Shown: positions 35,249 through 44,377 of the stretch, piece by piece
How the letters are laid out: each line of letters opens with the position of its first letter
Numbering within the stretch: the first letter of the stretch is position 1
NCBI RefSeq assembly: GCF_000255135.1
Contig: NC_016751.1
Coordinates: 1,860,001 to 1,924,000, forward strand
DNA: 64,000 nucleotides
Source of the DNA: Marinitoga piezophila KA3
Lineage (GTDB): Bacteria; Thermotogota; Thermotogae; Petrotogales; Petrotogaceae
Direction: 5' to 3'
The notes under the pieces: generated by a model
What the model saw: the letters and a program-made list of their open reading frames with translations, nothing else
Databases searched by the model: none
Told to the model about the DNA's origin: nothing
Program-made: the position numbers and the translations under genes

Positions 35249-36463
35249 ATGGCGAAGAAGAAAGGTTATTATGGTTATATAGAATTATTTATTATATATA
35301 CATTAATATTAATCGTTGACATATATGGAAAATATTTTGGATATGCGTTTATTGATCCAAATCCGTATTTTATTTTTTCTTTGTTTATAGCTATAAGATA
35401 TGGTATTAACCTTGCGCTGGTTTCAGGTTTTTTAAGTACAGCATATCTCTTTTTTTCATTATATATTCAGGCAAAGGAAAATTTTACGGGGCTTATAGTT
35501 AGCTGGCAAATTTTAAAAATACCGCTTTTTACATTTTCATTGAGTTTTATAATAGGTTTTTTTAGAGATATGTATATACAGGAAATTGAAAATAGAGATG
35601 AAAGAATAAAGGTTTTAAATGAAAAGGTAAAAGATCTTGAAAATGAAATTAGAAAATATAAAAACGTTACTGTAGATCTTGAGAAAAAGCTTGTTCTTGA
35701 AAGAAAGGGAGTTTCACTATTAGTTGAAAGATTAAAGGAAATAGATTATGAAAGTGCAGAAGATATATTTAACGAATCCATAGACCTTATCTTTGATTTT
35801 ATTGAAGCTACGACAGTTTCAATTTACACGTTAAGTAAAAATAATTTTTTAAGAATGAGAGTTAGAAAAGGGCCACAGTATCTTCCAAATTCATTTGATA
35901 TTGAAAAATCTGTCGTTATCTCAATGGCAAAAGAATTTGGTGCTGCAAATGTAAATGTTCTTTATCTTACAGAAATGGAGTATAACTTTGAGTTTGAACC
36001 GGCAATGGCTGTATCTATTTCAGCTGGAAAGAATATTCTCGGTTTTGTTATTATTGAACTTATTGATCCAGAAAAGGTTAATAAAAATACAGAAACATAT
36101 TTAAAGATATTATCAGACTGGCTTAGCACGTTGTTAATGGCATCTAAAGAATTGGCAGAATCAGATGAGGAAATGTTTATAAAACCATATGAGGAGTTTG
36201 AAATTACCCTTAAATACATAGAAGAGAGGAGAAAACGTTTTGAAATTCCTTATTCTATAATTTATTTTACAGTTACTCAAAATGTTGAAATAGAAAAATA
36301 TAGAAAGATAATTAGAGATACAGACTTTGTTTTTTATGATCCAGAAGATAAAAAAGGCGCTATTATTTTAACATCATGTGGTAAAACAGGATTAAAAAGA
36401 GTTCTCGAAAATATTGAAAAAATAAAAAGCATAAAGGTTTTGGAGGCTTATTCAAAAGAATGA
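35249..36463 (+). CDS. pelD: PelD-like membrane c-di-GMP receptor
   Basis: A 404-residue protein: four membrane segments (about 10-110), a coiled-coil linker (115-160), a GAF domain (165-295, with ATTVSIYTLSKNN and GKNILGFVIIEL) and a short C-terminal degenerate GGDEF-like part. That part keeps RDTD at residues 356-359, which matches the RxxD inhibitory-site motif that binds c-di-GMP in PelD of Pseudomonas, while the GGDEF active site is absent. This domain order is that of PelD. In known systems it switches on the PelF/PelG synthase. Overlaps pelE by four bases. Confidence 0.82.
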   Translation: MAKKKGYYGYIELFIIYTLILIVDIYGKYFGYAFIDPNPYFIFSLFIAIRYGINLALVSGFLSTAYLFFSLYIQAKENFTGLIVSWQILKIPLFTFSLSFIIGFFRDMYIQEIENRDERIKVLNEKVKDLENEIRKYKNVTVDLEKKLVLERKGVSLLVERLKEIDYESAEDIFNESIDLIFDFIEATTVSIYTLSKNNFLRMRVRKGPQYLPNSFDIEKSVVISMAKEFGAANVNVLYLTEMEYNFEFEPAMAVSISAGKNILGFVIIELIDPEKVNKNTETYLKILSDWLSTLLMASKELAESDEEMFIKPYEEFEITLKYIEERRKRFEIPYSIIYFTVTQNVEIEKYRKIIRDTDFVFYDPEDKKGAIILTSCGKTGLKRVLENIEKIKSIKVLEAYSKE

Positions 36464-37398
36464 AAATGCGAAAAGAAATTATAATACTTATCCTTTCTAT
36501 ATTATCTGGAACTTTAGGGTTAATTTTTATAATAAAAAATAACAAATATGGCTATTTATTTATAGCCATATATTTTCTTTTAGCAATAATTATTTCGTAT
36601 TCATATAAAAAAAGATATTCTGATATTTTTAAAAAACTTCCTTTTTTTGTTCTTTTCTTTCCGTTTTTTCCTTTTATTCAATATTTGCAGAATATTAAAA
36701 TAGAATCCAGATATAAACCAGTTGAAATATCAGAAAAAAAAGAAGAGGAAAACGAAAGGGTAAATTTTTCTTCGGTGGATCTTGCACCGTTTATGATAGT
36801 TTTAAAATACGGTGATCCTGAACAAAGAAAATTTGTTGTAAGATTGGTGTATGATGCAATAAAAAATGAAGCTATAGATTTTTCTACAGGGATTCATTTA
36901 TTAAATGAAGCAATAAAAATAGATGAACATCCTGATGTAGTGTTATATGCATCTGATGCAATTACAAATCTTGAGAATTTTCTTATTGAGAAGATATCAT
37001 ATTATTATGAAAATTTAAATACGCTGGAGGATTATATAAATTTTGGTAAATTTTCATATTACTATGCAAAATCTGGATTTTTAGCAGGAGAACATAAACA
37101 GGAAATCTTATGGCAAAGTGCTTTAATACTCAGAACAGCAGTTCATGTGTTTCCAGAAAGTCCGGAACTAATATTATATCTTTTAAAAACGCTGGAATTA
37201 TTAGAGGAATATAATGAACTGGAAGAGGTACTTGAAGATAAAATAAAAAACTTCAAAGCACAAAAAATAATGGAATATGCTATATTTTATTATATAAAAC
37301 GAAAAAAGCCAAAGAATGTTCAAAGATTGGTGTCTGATTATATATTATTGGGTTTTAAACCTGAAAGTGAAGCATTAAAATTCTTATTGGGAGGATAA
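36460..37398 (+). CDS. pelE: PelE-like membrane TPR protein
   Basis: A 312-residue protein with three hydrophobic segments in the first 85 residues, then a cytosolic all-helical region of TPR-like pairs (from about 105: LAPFMIVLKYGDPEQRKFVVRLVYDAI to the end). PelE of Pseudomonas has two membrane segments and TPR repeats and forms part of the inner-membrane synthase complex with PelD, PelF and PelG. The call rests on architecture and on the position between pelD and pelF; sequence identity could not be measured. Confidence 0.7.
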   Translation: MKMRKEIIILILSILSGTLGLIFIIKNNKYGYLFIAIYFLLAIIISYSYKKRYSDIFKKLPFFVLFFPFFPFIQYLQNIKIESRYKPVEISEKKEEENERVNFSSVDLAPFMIVLKYGDPEQRKFVVRLVYDAIKNEAIDFSTGIHLLNEAIKIDEHPDVVLYASDAITNLENFLIEKISYYYENLNTLEDYINFGKFSYYYAKSGFLAGEHKQEILWQSALILRTAVHVFPESPELILYLLKTLELLEEYNELEEVLEDKIKNFKAQKIMEYAIFYYIKRKKPKNVQRLVSDYILLGFKPESEALKFLLGG

Positions 37399-37404
37399 AT
37401 TAAA

Positions 37405-37908
37405 ATGAAAGAAAATCTTAAAAAGATATTTAGCGCATATAATCTTTTATTTGCAGTAGTTCTGGGATTGATATTTCTTGTAATAATAATAAATAAAAAT
37501 GCCAATACATCTTTAAGTTCCAGGCAAATAAATGATTTTCCGTGGAATAAAAGAAGTGTGTATATAAAACAACTTGAATTATTATCAAAATTAAAACATA
37601 TATCTTTAAATGATGAAAATGTATTAACTTATATTAATCAGCTTATATTGATATCAAAAAACCTTGAGGATAATAAAACTCTTGAATATGCACATGATCT
37701 AAAAATAAAATATCTTTTGAGCCATATAAAACAATTATTGGAAGATTCAAAAAATTATGAGTATATAGATGATTTATCCTTTAATGAAAAGGTTTCTCTG
37801 TATCTTTTAACAAAGGATGAAAGGTTAATGAATTACATAATAGAAAAATCAAATGAATTTGAAAAAATAAAATTTTCTAAAATTCTCGAAGTATTAACAG
37901 AACATTGA
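37405..37908 (+). CDS. Small single-pass membrane protein of the Pel cluster
   Basis: A 167-residue protein I do not recognise. One membrane segment at about 12-28 (YNLLFAVVLGLIFLVIIIN), then a mostly helical soluble part of about 135 residues. With one anchor near the N-terminus and a positively charged start, the soluble part probably faces outward. It lies 6 bases after pelE and 14 before pelF, so it is co-transcribed and may be an extra Pel subunit or a split-off part of PelE. No known Pel component matches this description in my memory. Confidence 0.6.
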   Translation: MKENLKKIFSAYNLLFAVVLGLIFLVIIINKNANTSLSSRQINDFPWNKRSVYIKQLELLSKLKHISLNDENVLTYINQLILISKNLEDNKTLEYAHDLKIKYLLSHIKQLLEDSKNYEYIDDLSFNEKVSLYLLTKDERLMNYIIEKSNEFEKIKFSKILEVLTEH

Positions 37909-37922
37909 ATTGAGGGGAAAAT

Positions 37923-39329
37923 ATGAAAGTAGGAATAATATTTGAAGGAACATATCCATATGTTACAGGTGGGGTATCCAGCTGGGGAAATACTTTAATG
38001 AAATCAATGAAAGACGTTGATTTTTGTGTAATACAAATTGGGGATGTTCCTAAATTACGATATCCAAAATATAAATTTCCAGAAAATGTTGTAGACTATT
38101 TTGAATACTTTTTATTTGCCAAATATGATTTTTCCAAAAAGAAAAAAATTCCTGATGATTTTTTAAATAAATTGGGAAAGATTATTATTTATCCCTTTGA
38201 CGAAAGGGTTATGGCTCAGAAATTGTATAATTTGTTTAAGGATTATTCCGATTATGATTTTACTTCTATCTTAAAGACAAAATATTATTGGGAAACAATG
38301 CTAAACTTCTATAAATCATATATTCCATATGAAAACTTTACAAATTATTACTGGACATTGCAATCAATGTTGCTTCCTTTTTTAAACTCCATGACAGTAG
38401 ATCTTCCAAAATGCGATGTTTATCATACAATTACTACTGGTTATGCTGGAATTAGTGCAATTATGAATGGTTTGAAATACAATATTCCTGTGATTTTGAC
38501 AGAACATGGTATATATCACAGGGAAAGGCAATTAGAAGTATTAAAGGCAAATTGGATAAAGGATGAATATAGAACAGCATGGATAAAATTATTTAATACT
38601 ATTAGTTCTCTGGTATATAAAGGATCAAAACAGATAACAACATTATTTAGCAAAAATCAAATGTTTGAAAAGGAATTATGTGAAGATGAATCCAAAATGC
38701 AGGTAATCCCAAATGGCATAGATTACGATAGATTTTCAAAATTAAAATATAGAGAAGAAAAAGATCCGTTTATTGTAGGACTTGTTGGGAGAGTAGTTGA
38801 AATAAAAGATATAAAAACGGCGATAAAAGCAGCCAAAATGGTCAAGGAAAAAATAAAAAATTTTAAATTGTATATAATAGGTCCAACAGATGAAGAGAAA
38901 GAATACTATGAAGAATGTAAACAGATGATTAGATTGTTTAAATTGGAAGATACTATAGAGTTTACAGGTAAAGTAAATGTTCTTGATTATTATCCTAAAT
39001 TAAATGTATTATTATTATCAAGCGTTAGTGAAGGACAGCCGCTTGTAATTTTAGAGGCATTTGCAGCTGGAATTCCAGTTGTTACAACAGATGTTGGTGC
39101 ATGTTCAGAAATGATATATGGATCTAAAGAAGATATAATAGGTGATGCAGGAGTTGTTGTAAAACCTAAGGATTTTGTAGGATTAGCTGAAGGAATTATG
39201 AAACTATATGAAGATGATGAGTTTAGATTAAATGCTTCAAAAATTGCAAGAGAACGGGTTAAAAGACGATATAGACTTGATCAAATGATAAAGAACTATA
39301 AAAAATTATACATATCGGCGGTGAAATAA
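37923..39329 (+). CDS. pelF: PelF-like cytosolic glycosyltransferase (GT4 family)
   Basis: A 468-residue GT-B enzyme that builds the Pel polymer from a nucleotide sugar. N-terminal IIFEGTYPYVTGGVSSW is the PelF-type GT4 acceptor loop; TEHGIYHRERQLEV follows, then IPNGIDYDRF, and the donor site SSVSEGQPLVILEAFAAGIPVVTTDVGACSEMI with the E-x7-E pair. No membrane segment is seen, matching PelF, which is held at the membrane by PelD/E/G. Overlaps pelG by one base. Confidence 0.9.
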   Translation: MKVGIIFEGTYPYVTGGVSSWGNTLMKSMKDVDFCVIQIGDVPKLRYPKYKFPENVVDYFEYFLFAKYDFSKKKKIPDDFLNKLGKIIIYPFDERVMAQKLYNLFKDYSDYDFTSILKTKYYWETMLNFYKSYIPYENFTNYYWTLQSMLLPFLNSMTVDLPKCDVYHTITTGYAGISAIMNGLKYNIPVILTEHGIYHRERQLEVLKANWIKDEYRTAWIKLFNTISSLVYKGSKQITTLFSKNQMFEKELCEDESKMQVIPNGIDYDRFSKLKYREEKDPFIVGLVGRVVEIKDIKTAIKAAKMVKEKIKNFKLYIIGPTDEEKEYYEECKQMIRLFKLEDTIEFTGKVNVLDYYPKLNVLLLSSVSEGQPLVILEAFAAGIPVVTTDVGACSEMIYGSKEDIIGDAGVVVKPKDFVGLAEGIMKLYEDDEFRLNASKIARERVKRRYRLDQMIKNYKKLYISAVK

Positions 39330-40741
39330 TGGCTGGTGTAGGTTTTAGACTTACAAAGATGTTTCATAAAGGAGGAGTATCAACAGATTTACTTGCAATA
39401 GCCTATTCCGTTGTGGTATCTTCCGGACCATGGATAATCACAACAACATCTTTATGGATAATACTCAATATAATGAATATTAACAGCATGTACTTTAATA
39501 TAGGAATAGTATATTCTTTTGTGTTTTCCATAATAATATCCGGTCTTGTTGTTATGTTTGAATCACGAAGATTATCGGATTTAATATATTTAAAAGAATA
39601 TAAAAAAATATTGCCTGAAGTATTTGGAATTATCCTTTATGCATCTCTTTTTACGATAATATTATTGGCTATATTTTTTCTTATTAATCCTCATGAATGG
39701 TGGTTTATTTTTTCTTTCTCTTATTTAACTATTTCTTTATTAATATTATGGATAATTTCCATAGCTTCTATTTCAACAGATGCTGTAAACTGGTATATTC
39801 TTGCATATATAGTTATGGGATTTTCATCTATTATATTATCTAAAATTCTTGGAGATGAAAATAATCAAATAGGGTATTTAATGGGATTTGCGTTTGGCGT
39901 TAATATAGGTAGTTTTATTCATTATTTAATTATTATATTTCATTTTGGAACAAATATAGAAATTTCTGTTGAATGGATACATGATTTAAGAAAATACTGG
40001 CAGAATATATTTATTGGAGTTACATATTATCTGGCATTATGGGCAGATGATTTTATTACATGGACATCTCCTATTTATGGTGAAGAACCATTAAAAGGAT
40101 TTCATTTTTCATATATATATGATTATCCTATGTTTCTTGCATATTTAACGATAATTCCAACTGCTACTATGTTTATTTTAATTTTAGAGACAAGATTTTA
40201 TAAAAAATACAAATTATTCTATGATTCGTTGATAAATGGTTATAATTATTCAGAAATAGAATTAAGAAAAAAAGAAATGTTTAAGGAATTAAAATTGAAC
40301 ATATCCCTTACAATAAAAGTTCAGGTTGTAATTACATCCATTCTATTAATGTTTAATGAATTAAACTTATTACCATTTGTAAGTGAAATATCCAAACCTA
40401 TTTTAAGGCTTGGATTCATAGGTGCAATGATGAATTCTTTTTATTTAATGATAATGCTATTATTATTATATTTTGATTTTAGAGATGATGCCCTGAAATT
40501 AAATCTATTTACTCTATTTTCAAATATAATATTAAGTTTTATATTTGTTGATAAAATTGGATATTATTCTCTTGGAGCAGGATATTCTATAGCTTTTACT
40601 CTTGGAACTTTTATAGGATATAAAATATTAATAAAAAAAGTTGATGATATAATAAGAATAGAATATTTTAGACAGGAAATAGGAGTTGAAGATGGTTTTT
40701 ATATGCATTTTAAAGATATAAAACATTTAATGGAGGAATAA
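39329..40741 (+). CDS. pelG: PelG-like polysaccharide transporter
   Basis: A 470-residue integral membrane protein with about twelve predicted segments, in the MVF/MATE-type flippase fold. The N-terminus MAGVGFRLTKMFHKGGVSTDLLAIAYSVVVSSGPWIITT is the typical PelG opening. The soluble loop after the middle (TRFYKKYKLFYDSLINGYNYSEIE) also fits. PelG carries the growing polymer across the inner membrane. Coupled to pelF by overlap and followed by the deacetylase two bases after its stop. Confidence 0.92.
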   Translation: MAGVGFRLTKMFHKGGVSTDLLAIAYSVVVSSGPWIITTTSLWIILNIMNINSMYFNIGIVYSFVFSIIISGLVVMFESRRLSDLIYLKEYKKILPEVFGIILYASLFTIILLAIFFLINPHEWWFIFSFSYLTISLLILWIISIASISTDAVNWYILAYIVMGFSSIILSKILGDENNQIGYLMGFAFGVNIGSFIHYLIIIFHFGTNIEISVEWIHDLRKYWQNIFIGVTYYLALWADDFITWTSPIYGEEPLKGFHFSYIYDYPMFLAYLTIIPTATMFILILETRFYKKYKLFYDSLINGYNYSEIELRKKEMFKELKLNISLTIKVQVVITSILLMFNELNLLPFVSEISKPILRLGFIGAMMNSFYLMIMLLLLYFDFRDDALKLNLFTLFSNIILSFIFVDKIGYYSLGAGYSIAFTLGTFIGYKILIKKVDDIIRIEYFRQEIGVEDGFYMHFKDIKHLMEE

Positions 40742-40742
40742 T

Positions 40743-43079
40743 ATGAAAAAGAAAATTTTATTATTAATATTAATTATTATTGCGGTTTTATCCTTTTCTC
40801 AAAAGGAACTTTTATTGCTATATAAACAATCAGAAAACTATGGTGAAATGATGTTTAAATATCATATTATTCCTATTCTGGAAAAAAATAATATTAGATA
40901 TGAATTAAAGAATGTTGAAGAGATGAATTATTATAAGATAACAAATGAAAAGTATTTTGGAGTAATTACATGGTATTATTCTTCTGAGATGGCTAAACCC
41001 GAATTATATTTAAGGCAACTGGCAACATTTGTTGAAGATGGAGGAATATACTTCTTTTTTAACAATATAGGTGCAAGTGCAGATATTTCGGAAATGAATA
41101 ATTTATTAAATAAAATTGGTGTTCAGTATAAATATGGATATAGAGAATTAGAAGATTATACAATTGAATGTATTTCAGACTATTTTTTAAAAAAACCGGA
41201 TAGTGAATATAAAGTTCCTGTTGAAAAGTATATTACCTTTGACAATCATATGGAAAATATATTAACCTATAAAATTGACAATGAAGAGTATCCAATGATA
41301 TTTCTGACAGATAATGGTGGTGCCGCAATATTCAATAGTTTTGTTGATAAAAATGGAAATCTCATAATCAATATTAATAAACTTATACATAGATTTATAA
41401 ATCATGAAGTTGGAACATTGAATAAATTTTTGATAGTCAATACAAAATACGACAATCAAAAATACCTGGATTCTCAATATGAAATAAAAAAGATATTATT
41501 ATATGCAAAACAAAATTTTGATGTGATAAGCGTAGAACAATTTTATAAACTCTCTTTCTTTGACCTTATTCCATATAAATATATAATATGGAATACAGAT
41601 GCAAAATATGTTGAAACAAGAACAATAAAGAAATTTATAAATAGTGGGGGAACATTTATATATTCCACACAATTATTTAATACGCCATGGAGCAGCTATG
41701 TAAAAGAAGATAATATCAATATAAACAAAATTTCATTTACAAAAGACTTATTCCCTTTAACTAATACAGCAACAGAATCATATATAAATATGTATTTTGA
41801 ATTAAATTATCATATAGACTTACCGGGAAATATAAAACCTCTGGCATTTTTCTGTGGAGATGGAAAAAGTGTTCCGGTGATATGGTATCAAAAAGAAGGA
41901 AAGGGATATAGAAGTTATATAAATCCAGATGTATATTTAAAGAATATAAGAGGATTGATTTTTCAGTCAATAATGTCAATGCAAAAAAATAGCATAAGTG
42001 GATTTTTGAATTCATTTATGTTCTATATAGATGATTTTCCATTGCCATCATATAATGTTGTTCGTGCAAAGATTAATGGGAAAGACATCACAGATGATGA
42101 ATATTACTATACAATCTGGTGGCCGTCTATAAAGAAATTTTCCAAAGAATTCAATATTAAATATACCTTTGTTACACCTCTAAGTTATAATGGTTCAAGC
42201 AATCCACCATTTGAATTTTCGGAATTTTTAATGAGTAATACCAATTCTCCGTTAAAAGCACTTAGAGAAATAGATAAATCAGAGTTTGAATTAGGATTAC
42301 ATGGTTATAATCATAATTCATTAACAAAAGACAGATGGCCAAATCCAAACAATATATTACTCAGTTTAAGAGCAGCAAAAACATTTATAGAAAAAATATT
42401 GGGACATCCAATAGAATTATCAAGTTATGTTGCTCCTAATAACATAATAGATGAGTTTGGGGCAAATCAGCTTTTAAAAGCAATTCCGGAAATAAAAACA
42501 ATAGGTACATCATATGAAGCAAAAGATGAATTTTCTGAGTATAAGATTATAAATAATTTTACACTTGTAATTCCGAGGTCTACATATGGATATTATCCTT
42601 TAAAAAGAATATATATAGCTACAATAAATACACTTGCAAATTTTGGTGCATTTCAGCATTTTATTCATCCTGATGATTTATTTGATAAAGGTCGAAATCC
42701 GGAAAATAAAACATGGATGGAGATGTACAGCAGTTTAAGGACATTCTATTTAACTATTAAGAAAAAATTCCCATGGTTAAGAAATCATACAGCTTCAGAA
42801 GCATATCAAATATATTTTGATTATTTAACACAAAATGTAAAATATAAATGGAATGAAAATAATTTAACAGTTGTAATTCCTGATTCTTCCATATTTCCAA
42901 AGTATTTTTATGTAAAATCCCAGAGTGGCATTGATGATATTATAAACGGAAAAATAATTGACTATTATCCAGAATCAAAATTATATGTTATTGAAATGGA
43001 TGATAACATTATGAATATAAAATTCAGTGGAGATGATAGTTATTATGAAGGGCAGAATAAGAAAGGAAATAATCGCTAA
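40743..43079 (+). CDS. Exported PelA-type polysaccharide deacetylase (DUF2194-like)
   Basis: A 778-residue protein with a signal peptide (KKKILLLILIIIAVLSFS). The N-terminal half (about 20-390) has Rossmann/glutamine-amidotransferase-like features (TWYYSSEMAKPELYLRQLATFVEDGGIYFFFNN). The C-terminal half is a carbohydrate esterase 4-like barrel: FMFYIDDFPLPSY with the catalytic aspartate pair and ELGLHGYNHNSL with the metal histidines, then RSTYGYYP. It corresponds to the deacetylase part of PelA, which removes acetyl groups from Pel and makes the polymer cationic. The hydrolase part of PelA is missing here and is probably the GH114 gene at 44370. Confidence 0.78.
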   Translation: MKKKILLLILIIIAVLSFSQKELLLLYKQSENYGEMMFKYHIIPILEKNNIRYELKNVEEMNYYKITNEKYFGVITWYYSSEMAKPELYLRQLATFVEDGGIYFFFNNIGASADISEMNNLLNKIGVQYKYGYRELEDYTIECISDYFLKKPDSEYKVPVEKYITFDNHMENILTYKIDNEEYPMIFLTDNGGAAIFNSFVDKNGNLIININKLIHRFINHEVGTLNKFLIVNTKYDNQKYLDSQYEIKKILLYAKQNFDVISVEQFYKLSFFDLIPYKYIIWNTDAKYVETRTIKKFINSGGTFIYSTQLFNTPWSSYVKEDNININKISFTKDLFPLTNTATESYINMYFELNYHIDLPGNIKPLAFFCGDGKSVPVIWYQKEGKGYRSYINPDVYLKNIRGLIFQSIMSMQKNSISGFLNSFMFYIDDFPLPSYNVVRAKINGKDITDDEYYYTIWWPSIKKFSKEFNIKYTFVTPLSYNGSSNPPFEFSEFLMSNTNSPLKALREIDKSEFELGLHGYNHNSLTKDRWPNPNNILLSLRAAKTFIEKILGHPIELSSYVAPNNIIDEFGANQLLKAIPEIKTIGTSYEAKDEFSEYKIINNFTLVIPRSTYGYYPLKRIYIATINTLANFGAFQHFIHPDDLFDKGRNPENKTWMEMYSSLRTFYLTIKKKFPWLRNHTASEAYQIYFDYLTQNVKYKWNENNLTVVIPDSSIFPKYFYVKSQSGIDDIINGKIIDYYPESKLYVIEMDDNIMNIKFSGDDSYYEGQNKKGNNR

Positions 43080-43584
43080 AAGGAAAAATCTTTCTAAATT
43101 AGAATATGAATCAAATAATAAAATAATCATTGAAAAAATATATAATTATTTAAAATCCAAAAATTTCAAAACAATAGCGATTTATTATCCATACAGGAAA
43201 GAGGTAAACGTATTAAATTTAATGGAATTATTCAAAGATAAGATATTCCTTTTTCCCAAAGTAATAAGCGATGAAAAAATGATTTTTATTCCTGTTAATG
43301 ATATTAATGAACTGAAAAAAGGAAAATTTGGAATAATGGAACCAGAAGGAACGGAATATACTGAATATATAGATATTTATATTGTTCCAGGAGTGGCATT
43401 TGACCTTGATTTATATAGATTAGGATATGGTGGAGGGTTTTTTGACAGATATTTTTCAGTACACAAAAAAACTCAGTTAATAGGAGTTGGATTTGACTTC
43501 CAGATATTAGAAAAATTGCCTGTTGATGACCATGATATACAGATGAATCTTGTGATAACTGAAAAACGAATTTTAGGAGGATAA
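43045..43584 (+). CDS. fthC: 5-formyltetrahydrofolate cyclo-ligase
   Basis: A 179-residue cytosolic enzyme that recycles 5-formyl-THF to methenyl-THF using ATP. Motifs: KGRIRKEIIAKRKNLS at the start, YYPYRKEVN, FGIMEPEGTEY and the ATP-binding GYGGGFFDRY. Several starts are possible (GTG 43027, ATG 43033, ATG 43045); I prefer 43045, which gives the family N-terminus, though the ribosome site GGAG is rather distant. It overlaps the deacetylase gene by 35 bases. A housekeeping enzyme inside the Pel operon is an odd neighbour. Confidence 0.9.
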   Translation: MKGRIRKEIIAKRKNLSKLEYESNNKIIIEKIYNYLKSKNFKTIAIYYPYRKEVNVLNLMELFKDKIFLFPKVISDEKMIFIPVNDINELKKGKFGIMEPEGTEYTEYIDIYIVPGVAFDLDLYRLGYGGGFFDRYFSVHKKTQLIGVGFDFQILEKLPVDDHDIQMNLVITEKRILGG

Positions 43585-43588
43585 AGAT

Positions 43589-44377
43589 ATGAAAATAGGG
43601 CTTGTGCAATTTAAACCGGAATTATTTCAGGTAAAAGATAATATAGAAAGAGCGATAAAGTTAATAGAAAATAAAGAAGCAGACTTGTTTGTATTTCCGG
43701 AACTGACATTTACAGGTTATACATTTAATACACATACAGAAGTTGAATGGGTTGCTGAAGATAAAAATGGTTATTCTATCACAACATTTAAGAAAATAGC
43801 TAAGGAAAAAAATACCAATATAGTTTTTGGATTTGTTGAAAAAGACGAGGGTAAATTGTATAATTCTTCTGTTTTAATAAAAAGTACAGGAGAAACAAGA
43901 ATTTATAGAAAAACACATTTATTCTATGAAGAGAAGGTGTTTTTTGAAAAAGGGGATACAGGGTTTTGGGTAGAGGAAGTTAATGGAGTAAAAGTAGGAC
44001 TTGCAATATGTTTTGATTGGTTTTATCCAGAATCATTTAGAACGCTTGCATTAAAAGGTGCACAGGTTATAGCGCATAGTGCCAATCTTGTTATGCCATA
44101 TTGTCAGGAAGCAAATAAATTCCGCTCTCTTGAAAATCATGTGTTTATAGTAACCTCAAACAGATGGGGCGAAGAGATAAATGCATTAAATACAAATAAT
44201 TTTACTGGTATGAGTCAGATAACCAATCCAAAAGGAGAAGTAATAATTAGATTTCCGGAAAAAGGAGATATGGTGAAAGCTATTGAAATTAATCCTGAAG
44301 AAGCTAATAACAAGCAATTAAATAAATTGAATAATATCTTCGAAGACAGGAGGCCGGAATTTTATTTCAATGGATAG
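43589..44377 (+). CDS. Nitrilase-superfamily carbon-nitrogen hydrolase
   Basis: A 262-residue cytosolic enzyme with the E-K-C triad: FPELTFTGY, RKTHLFYEE and GLAICFDWFYPE. The family cleaves amides or nitriles, for example omega-amidase (Nit2) or N-carbamoylputrescine amidase. The triad surroundings look like a general amidase; the substrate cannot be told. It lies four bases after fthC and overlaps the GH114 gene by eight bases, so all three are co-translated. Confidence 0.9.
   Translation: MKIGLVQFKPELFQVKDNIERAIKLIENKEADLFVFPELTFTGYTFNTHTEVEWVAEDKNGYSITTFKKIAKEKNTNIVFGFVEKDEGKLYNSSVLIKSTGETRIYRKTHLFYEEKVFFEKGDTGFWVEEVNGVKVGLAICFDWFYPESFRTLALKGAQVIAHSANLVMPYCQEANKFRSLENHVFIVTSNRWGEEINALNTNNFTGMSQITNPKGEVIIRFPEKGDMVKAIEINPEEANNKQLNKLNNIFEDRRPEFYFNG

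Noticed and set aside
35249-36463. Active diguanylate cyclase
   Set aside because: The C-terminal GGDEF-like part lacks the GGDEF residues; only RxxD remains, so PelD-type receptor fits better.
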